NCBI GenBank assembly: GCA_002345845.1 | Contig: DDWF01000105.1 | Span: 824 to 9,207 of the forward strand | Direction: 5' to 3' | Length of the DNA: 8,384 bases | Source of the DNA: Betaproteobacteria bacterium UBA2293 | GTDB lineage: Bacteria > Pseudomonadota > Gammaproteobacteria > Burkholderiales > Rhodocyclaceae | Part shown: one piece after another, positions 4,871 to 8,384 of the stretch | Layout: each line of letters begins with the position of its first letter | Position numbering within the stretch: position 1 is the first letter of the stretch | Notes under the pieces: generated by a model | Database searches by the model: none | Told to the model about the DNA's origin: nothing | What the model saw: the letters and a program-made list of their open reading frames with translations, nothing else | Translations under genes and position numbers: made by a program

Positions 4871-6681
4871 CACTCTTCTCCTCTGCTGTGCTGCAAGTAA
4901 AGCGAAATATCCACCGCGTCGATCTGCTCCGGGTTCAGAAAAGTCTTTGCGTACTTGAGATAAACGCCGGAGGTCAGGAACAGGTCGAACAGATCGGCGT
5001 CGATGTCCCGCCGGTCGCGCATCTCGGCCAGGATGCGAATCGATTCCGAAAGCGACTTGGGCTTTTTGTAGGGACGGTCTGCGGCGGTCAGGGCTTCAAA
5101 GATGTCGGCGATGGCGACGATGCGTGCGGGTATCGAGAGTTGCTCAGCGGTCAGCCGCCGCGGATATCCGGTTCCGGTCAGCGTTTCGTGGTGCGTGCTG
5201 GCGAACTCGGGAACGCGACGCATGTTTTTTGGAAACGGCAGACTCTCCAGCGTGATGACAGTATGGATCATATGCTCGTTAATGCGAAAGCGCTCTTCCT
5301 CGGTAAGCGTTCCCCGCATCACGCAAAGATTGTAGAGTTCGCCGCCATTGGCAATGTCTTCCGGCACGCTCATCTTGAAACCGTACTTCGGGTCCGGCAT
5401 ATGTGCCTGGTCGCGCGGAAACACCATATGGGGATGGTCGGCGAGCAGATGCTCCGCCGCCGGCAAGGCTTGCACCTGGGTTCCGGCAAGGCGCATCCGC
5501 TCGTCCTCGGAAATGCCGATCCGCTCGTCGAAATGCCGCAACCAGGTACGCGTGCCGATTTCACGCAGCCGTAGCGCCTTCTCGGCGCCCATGAAGTCGC
5601 AGCCGATATTGCATTCGGCGACGAAGGCAAACTCCTCCGTCAGGACCCGCTTTTCCTCTTCCGCCGCGCGTGCGGCCGCCACCGGATCGGCACCCGCCAG
5701 CAATGCCTCCAGGCGGCGTATCTCGGCATCCCGCCACAACACCTCGAAGCGCGTGCGCACCTCGTGGATGCGGTTGTAGATCATCTCCAGCTTGGTCGAT
5801 TTGTCGATGATGTGATCGGAGACTGCGATCTTGCCGCAATCATGCAGCCACGCACCGGTACGAAATTCGCGCCACTCATCCGCAGTGTTGAAACAAAAAC
5901 TCGCCAGCGGCCCCTCGGTCTGCGCGCTCGCCGCCTCGGCCAGCATCACCGACAATTCGGGAGTGCGTCTGCAATGTCCGCCGGTACATGGGCTGCGCGC
6001 ATCGATCGCCAGGGCAATGATGCGGACGATGGCATCCAGCAGTGCCACCTGCTCGTCTAGCAGTTCATTAACGTCGAACGAAATCGCCGCCTGTGAAGCC
6101 ATCGCATTGAGCAAATCAACCACGCCAGCGGTGAAGGGAATGGCTGCACCGGTCTCTGCGTCTTTCGCGTTCATGAATTGGAGCACGCCGACCACGTCGC
6201 CATTGCGCCGCAACATCGGGATGGTCGCCATCGACACCGTGTGGTATCCGGTGGTCGCATCGAAGCGCCGCGTGCCGCTGAGATCGAAACGGGTTTCGCT
6301 GTATACGTCCTGGATATTCACCGCTACCTTATTCAGCGCGACGTAGGTCGAGACGTAGTTTTCATTGGGCGCACCCGTCACCGCATCATGCAGCGGCAGT
6401 TCCTCGTCGGGCAACGCGTCATCGCGGGAACGGACGGCAAAACGCAGCGTCTTGCGTTCTGTCATCAGGTAAAGCGTGGCGGCATCGCAATTGGAAAGCC
6501 GCTTTCCGCTCATCAGGATGTGGGAAATCAGCACCTCACGATCCCGCTCCGCCGAAAGCAGGATGCCGATCTCGACCAGGGCGTTCAGTCTGTCTTGTGA
6601 AGTCTTCAGCGCGGCGGCATGCTTCATGGATGTCATTCTAATACCCATTCTGGTGAGCCCGGCGGTCGTTGCGCTGGACAT
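4870..6681 (-). CDS. GAF and HD-GYP domain protein, probable c-di-GMP phosphodiesterase
   Basis: Predicted cytoplasmic 603-residue enzyme; HD-GYP domains hydrolyse cyclic di-GMP. Residues about 28-205 form a GAF sensor domain. The HD-GYP part follows: CTGGHCRR (232-239), the HD pair in LHDCGK (279-284; His280, Asp281), INEHMIH (467-473), HHETLTGTGYP (497-507), and ARIVAIAD ending at Asp526, then ALTAADRPYKK. Predicted metal ligands His236, His280, Asp281, His470, His497, His498 and Asp526 are all present, so activity is likely. Two features are unusual: about 150 residues (roughly 300-450), highly charged and partly helical, separate the HD and GYP halves; and Thr502 stands where the Asp of canonical DGxGYP would be. 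There is no membrane helix. ATG 6681 overlaps the S4 gene stop (TGATG); Met codons at 6648, 6636 and 6627 are alternative starts because no strong SD precedes 6681. The downstream FecR-domain gene is coupled in the same way. Confidence 0.92.
   Translation of the reverse strand: MSSATTAGLTRMGIRMTSMKHAAALKTSQDRLNALVEIGILLSAERDREVLISHILMSGKRLSNCDAATLYLMTERKTLRFAVRSRDDALPDEELPLHDAVTGAPNENYVSTYVALNKVAVNIQDVYSETRFDLSGTRRFDATTGYHTVSMATIPMLRRNGDVVGVLQFMNAKDAETGAAIPFTAGVVDLLNAMASQAAISFDVNELLDEQVALLDAIVRIIALAIDARSPCTGGHCRRTPELSVMLAEAASAQTEGPLASFCFNTADEWREFRTGAWLHDCGKIAVSDHIIDKSTKLEMIYNRIHEVRTRFEVLWRDAEIRRLEALLAGADPVAAARAAEEEKRVLTEEFAFVAECNIGCDFMGAEKALRLREIGTRTWLRHFDERIGISEDERMRLAGTQVQALPAAEHLLADHPHMVFPRDQAHMPDPKYGFKMSVPEDIANGGELYNLCVMRGTLTEEERFRINEHMIHTVITLESLPFPKNMRRVPEFASTHHETLTGTGYPRRLTAEQLSIPARIVAIADIFEALTAADRPYKKPKSLSESIRILAEMRDRRDIDADLFDLFLTSGVYLKYAKTFLNPEQIDAVDISLYLQHSRGEE
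4878..4883 (-). promoter_or_regulatory. Ribosome binding site of the FecR-domain gene
   Basis: GAGGAG on the minus strand, 7 nt before ATG 4870. It lies inside the last codons (Arg-Gly-Glu-Glu) of the HD-GYP gene. It favours the ATG over the adjacent GTG and supports coupled translation through the TGATG overlap. Confidence 0.7.
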
Positions 6682-6908
6682 CACGCAGCGCTGCCGCGCA
6701 GCAGCCTGACCCGTTCTTCGCCAACCCGCACCACCTCGCCACCGCGCAGCTTGCGCCGAATGCGGGTTTCAACCTGGTCATCGACCTGCACCAGCCCCGC
6801 GCCGATCATCACCTTGGCCGCGCCGCCGGAACTGGCCAGCCCCAGCACCTTGAGCAGGGCATTGAGTTCGATGAATTCGCTGCTCAGCGTAAAACGGGTT
6901 TCGGTCAT
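6681..6908 (-). CDS. YbcJ-like S4-domain RNA-binding protein
   Basis: A 75-residue protein that is almost entirely one S4 RNA-binding domain. FIELNALLKVLGLASSGGAA (12-31) and VQVDDQVETRIRRKLRGGE (40-58) line up with E. coli YbcJ, which has the same order of LxxLLK, a small Gly/Ala turn, and VxVDGxVETRKRxK. The Arg/Lys-rich segment at 49-55 would contact RNA. YbcJ-type proteins are about 70 residues, so this one is full length. ATG 6908 is chosen over a TTG nine codons upstream, which would add a segment absent from relatives; no clear SD is seen for either. Its stop overlaps the ATG of the HD-GYP gene by one base, so the two are probably cotranscribed. It is divergent from the methyltransferase gene, with 47 bp between the start codons. 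The RNA target is unknown. Confidence 0.88.
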   Translation of the reverse strand: MTETRFTLSSEFIELNALLKVLGLASSGGAAKVMIGAGLVQVDDQVETRIRRKLRGGEVVRVGEERVRLLRGSAA

Positions 6909-6955
6909 GGCGGGAAGTCCGGGAAAGTTTGCCAAGCATGGTATCGTGCCGCGCC
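6909..6955. promoter_or_regulatory. Divergent start region between S4 and methyltransferase genes
   Basis: These 47 bp separate the two start codons and would have to hold the 5' ends of both transcripts, unless promoters overlap the coding regions. I see no good -35/-10 pair and no strong SD for either gene, so initiation may be on leaderless or very short-leader mRNAs, or at alternative starts (ATG 6938 for the methyltransferase, TTG 6935 for the S4 protein). The regulatory role is inferred from position only. Confidence 0.35.
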
Positions 6956-7972
6956 ATGTCCGCCAAGCTCATCCAGGCACTCGCCGCCGCGCTCGATTCC
7001 CGCGCCGCACTGTTGCAGCAACTGCACGCCGAGCAGACCGACGCCTACCGCCTGTTTCACGGCAGCGTCGAGGGCCAGCCCGGCCTGACGGTGGATCGCT
7101 ATGGCGAGCTGTTGCTGATCCAGACCTTTCACAATCCCCTGCCGCCCGCGCAACTGGCCGCGCTGGTGGATTTTTATGCCCAGACCTGGCCAGACTTGAT
7201 CCAGATATACAACGACCGCAGCACCGCCCATTCGCGCATCGGCAACCTCCTGCCGCCGGAACGGCTGGCGCAGGCCGTGGCGCCACGCACGGTGCGGGAA
7301 CTGGGGGTGAATTACCGCATTCAAGGCCGCCACGACGGCCAGGATCCCTGGCTGTTTCTCGACCTGCGGGCGGGACGGCGACGGGTCATGCAGGAGGCGC
7401 CGGGCAAGTCGCTGCTCAACCTGTTCGCCTACACCTGCGGCGTCGGCATTGCCGCCGCCCACGCCGGTGCGCGCCATGTCGTCAATGTGGACTTCGCCGC
7501 CTCGAGCCTGTCCGTGGGCAGGGAAAACGCCCGGCTGAATGACCTGCCGGTCCGTCCCCGCTTTATCCAGAGCGATGTGTTTGCGGCCCTGCGCCAGCTG
7601 TCCGGCCTGGGGCAACCCAAGATGGTGCGCGGCAAGCGCATGCCGGCCTTTCCGCCGCTGGAGGCGCGCACCTTCGATCTGGTATTTCTCGATCCACCGC
7701 GCTACGCCAGGAGCCCCTTCGGCGTGGTCGACCTGATCAACGATTACCCGGCCCTGTTCAAGCCGGCACTGTTATGCACGGCCCCCGGTGGCACGCTGAT
7801 TTGCTGCAACAACGTCGCCCAGGTTACGCGCGCAGCCTGGCTCGACCAACTGGAGCGCAGTGCCAGGAAGGTCGGCCGGCCGATCCGCGCGCTTGAGTGG
7901 ATCGCGCCGGAAGCCGACTTCCCCAGCCACGACGACCAGCCGCCACTGAAGCTTGTCTTGCTTAGGGTATAG
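6956..7972 (+). CDS. Class I SAM-dependent RNA methyltransferase, COG1092/RlmI-like
   Basis: A 338-residue cytoplasmic enzyme predicted to transfer a methyl group from S-adenosylmethionine to RNA, probably rRNA. The N-terminal part has the family's TDAYRLFHGSVEGQPGLTVD (28-47). The Rossmann core has motif I LNLFAYTCGVGI (154-165), acidic Asp179 in VVNVDFA for the SAM ribose, SDVF with Asp207 near the adenine, and motif IV FLDPPRYA (244-251). The C-terminus HDDQPPLKLVLLRV resembles the closing strand of RlmI-type enzymes. It is shorter than E. coli RlmI (396 residues) and shows no N-terminal PUA domain. Neither the methylated base nor the rRNA position can be told, so no symbol is given. ATG 6956 fits the family N-terminus; ATG 6938 is in frame and possible. 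It appears to be a single-gene transcript, divergent from the S4 gene and followed by 139 bp before the aerotaxis gene. Confidence 0.88.
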   Translation: MSAKLIQALAAALDSRAALLQQLHAEQTDAYRLFHGSVEGQPGLTVDRYGELLLIQTFHNPLPPAQLAALVDFYAQTWPDLIQIYNDRSTAHSRIGNLLPPERLAQAVAPRTVRELGVNYRIQGRHDGQDPWLFLDLRAGRRRVMQEAPGKSLLNLFAYTCGVGIAAAHAGARHVVNVDFAASSLSVGRENARLNDLPVRPRFIQSDVFAALRQLSGLGQPKMVRGKRMPAFPPLEARTFDLVFLDPPRYARSPFGVVDLINDYPALFKPALLCTAPGGTLICCNNVAQVTRAAWLDQLERSARKVGRPIRALEWIAPEADFPSHDDQPPLKLVLLRV

Positions 7973-7996
7973 GTCGATCCAGCCCGTTACCAGTGA

Positions 7997-8034
7997 CGCC
8001 GCCTTTGCATGGCCGCAACAGAGCATGCGCGGCG
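7997..8034 (+). other. Stem-loop after the methyltransferase gene
   Basis: CGCCGC (7997-8002) pairs with GCGGCG (8029-8034), and after a 4-nt bulge GCAT (8007-8010) pairs with ATGC (8025-8028), leaving a 14-nt loop. It begins about 25 nt past the stop codon. No T-run follows, so it is at best a weak or factor-dependent terminator, or an mRNA 3'-end stabiliser. Confidence 0.3.
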
Positions 8035-8048
8035 CAGCCCCAAATCTA

Positions 8049-8078
8049 TTACCTAATCATAAGCTTCGGTGTGATAAT
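8049..8078 (+). promoter_or_regulatory. Putative sigma70 extended -10 promoter for the aerotaxis gene
   Basis: TGTGATAAT at 8070-8078 gives a TGn extension plus GATAAT (5 of 6 matches to TATAAT). A weak -35, TTACCT (8049-8054), lies 18 bp upstream. It sits in the most AT-rich stretch of the window (about 8041-8090), starting about 34 bp before the start codon. A flagellar sigma28 promoter was considered but the -35 does not fit. Confidence 0.4.
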
Positions 8079-8100
8079 AAATAATATTCGAGCTCGCCCC

Positions 8101-8105
8101 AGGAG
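8101..8105 (+). promoter_or_regulatory. Ribosome binding site of the aerotaxis gene
   Basis: AGGAG with a 6-nt spacer before ATG 8112. It fixes the start codon, which also matches the E. coli Aer N-terminus position for position. Confidence 0.8.
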
Positions 8106-8111
8106 AACCCC

Positions 8112-8384
8112 ATGCGCAACAATCAACCCGTCACCAACGCAGAGCGCAGCTTTGCTGCCGATATCGCCATCCTCTCGCATACCGACGCCAAGGGCATTAT
8201 TACCTTCGTCAATGACGACTTCGCCGAGGTCAGTGGTTACACAAGCGAAGAACTGATCGGCCAGCCGCACAACCTGCTGCGCCATCCCGACATGCCGGCC
8301 GAAGCCTTCCGCGACCTCTGGCAGACAGTAAAGAATGGCCGCCCCTGGGCTGGCGTCGTCAAGAACCGCTGCAAGAACGGCGAC
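8112..8384 (+). CDS. aer: Aer-like aerotaxis receptor, PAS domain (3' end off window)
   Basis: First 91 codons of a redox/oxygen taxis receptor. In E. coli Aer, a PAS domain binds FAD and signals through a methyl-accepting-type C-terminal domain to CheA/CheW. This fragment aligns with E. coli Aer without gaps in the same numbering: SGYTSEEL (41-48), GQPHNLLRHPDMP (50-62), RPWAGVVKNRCKNGD (77-91). Residues known to matter for FAD binding or signalling in E. coli Aer are all retained: Asn34, Arg57, His58, Asp60, Trp79 and Asn85. The HAMP and chemoreceptor signalling domains would lie beyond the right edge, so a different output domain behind this PAS cannot be excluded (some proteobacteria have several Aer-PAS proteins, a few without membrane segments). 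It has its own AT-rich upstream region and a strong SD, so it starts a separate transcript. Its presence suggests a motile organism. Confidence 0.88.
   Translation, partial: MRNNQPVTNAERSFAADIAILSHTDAKGIITFVNDDFAEVSGYTSEELIGQPHNLLRHPDMPAEAFRDLWQTVKNGRPWAGVVKNRCKNGD

Noticed and set aside
6905..7615. Long minus-strand open frame opposite the methyltransferase gene
   Set aside because: It is a shadow of the SAM-methyltransferase frame, which carries intact motifs I and IV; the antisense product has no recognisable features.
8051..8077. Flagellar sigma28 promoter for the aerotaxis gene
   Set aside because: TGTGATAA matches the -10 at only 5 of 8 positions, and the -35 at the required spacing does not match; an extended -10 sigma70 site fits better.

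Overview
The window is GC-rich with dense bacterial coding, and looks like the chromosome of a Gram-negative proteobacterium, most likely a betaproteobacterium. The evidence is a lipoprotein with an OmpA-type peptidoglycan-binding domain, a YbcJ-type S4 protein, an Aer-type PAS domain nearly collinear with E. coli Aer, and a dispersed GTCATTCCGGC-type inverted repeat of the kind common in proteobacteria. The exact taxon cannot be fixed by eye. No rRNA, tRNA, CRISPR array, transposase or phage gene was seen.

Layout. (1) 1-1254, minus strand: first 418 codons of a YddA/SbmA-BacA-like ABC exporter (membrane domain plus Walker A); its 3' end lies off the left edge. (2) 1255-1659: about 400 bp of non-coding sequence with a 69-bp inverted-repeat element and a pair of mutually exclusive hairpins. 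(3) 1660-3804, plus strand: CHASE2-domain class III nucleotide cyclase. (4) 6908-3814, minus strand: four tightly packed genes converging on the cyclase with a 9-bp gap. In transcription order they are a small S4 RNA-binding protein, a GAF/HD-GYP phosphodiesterase, an exported FecR-domain protein and an OmpA-family lipoprotein. The first two junctions are TGATG stop/start overlaps, so translational coupling is likely; the third gap is 13 bp. (5) 6956-7972, plus strand: a COG1092-like SAM-dependent RNA methyltransferase, divergent from the S4 gene. (6) 8112-8384, plus strand: start of an Aer-like aerotaxis receptor with its own AT-rich promoter region and a good ribosome binding site.

How the genes may work together. 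The central part joins two second-messenger enzymes, a cyclase with a predicted periplasmic CHASE2 sensor and a predicted c-di-GMP phosphodiesterase with a GAF sensor, to two envelope proteins (a FecR domain and a peptidoglycan-binding lipoprotein). This reads as a possible envelope-sensing second-messenger module, and it is the most interesting item here. The joint function is inferred from gene order only. Notable oddities are an arginine at the usual adenine-selecting lysine position of the cyclase, and a segment of about 150 residues inserted between the HD and GYP halves of the phosphodiesterase.
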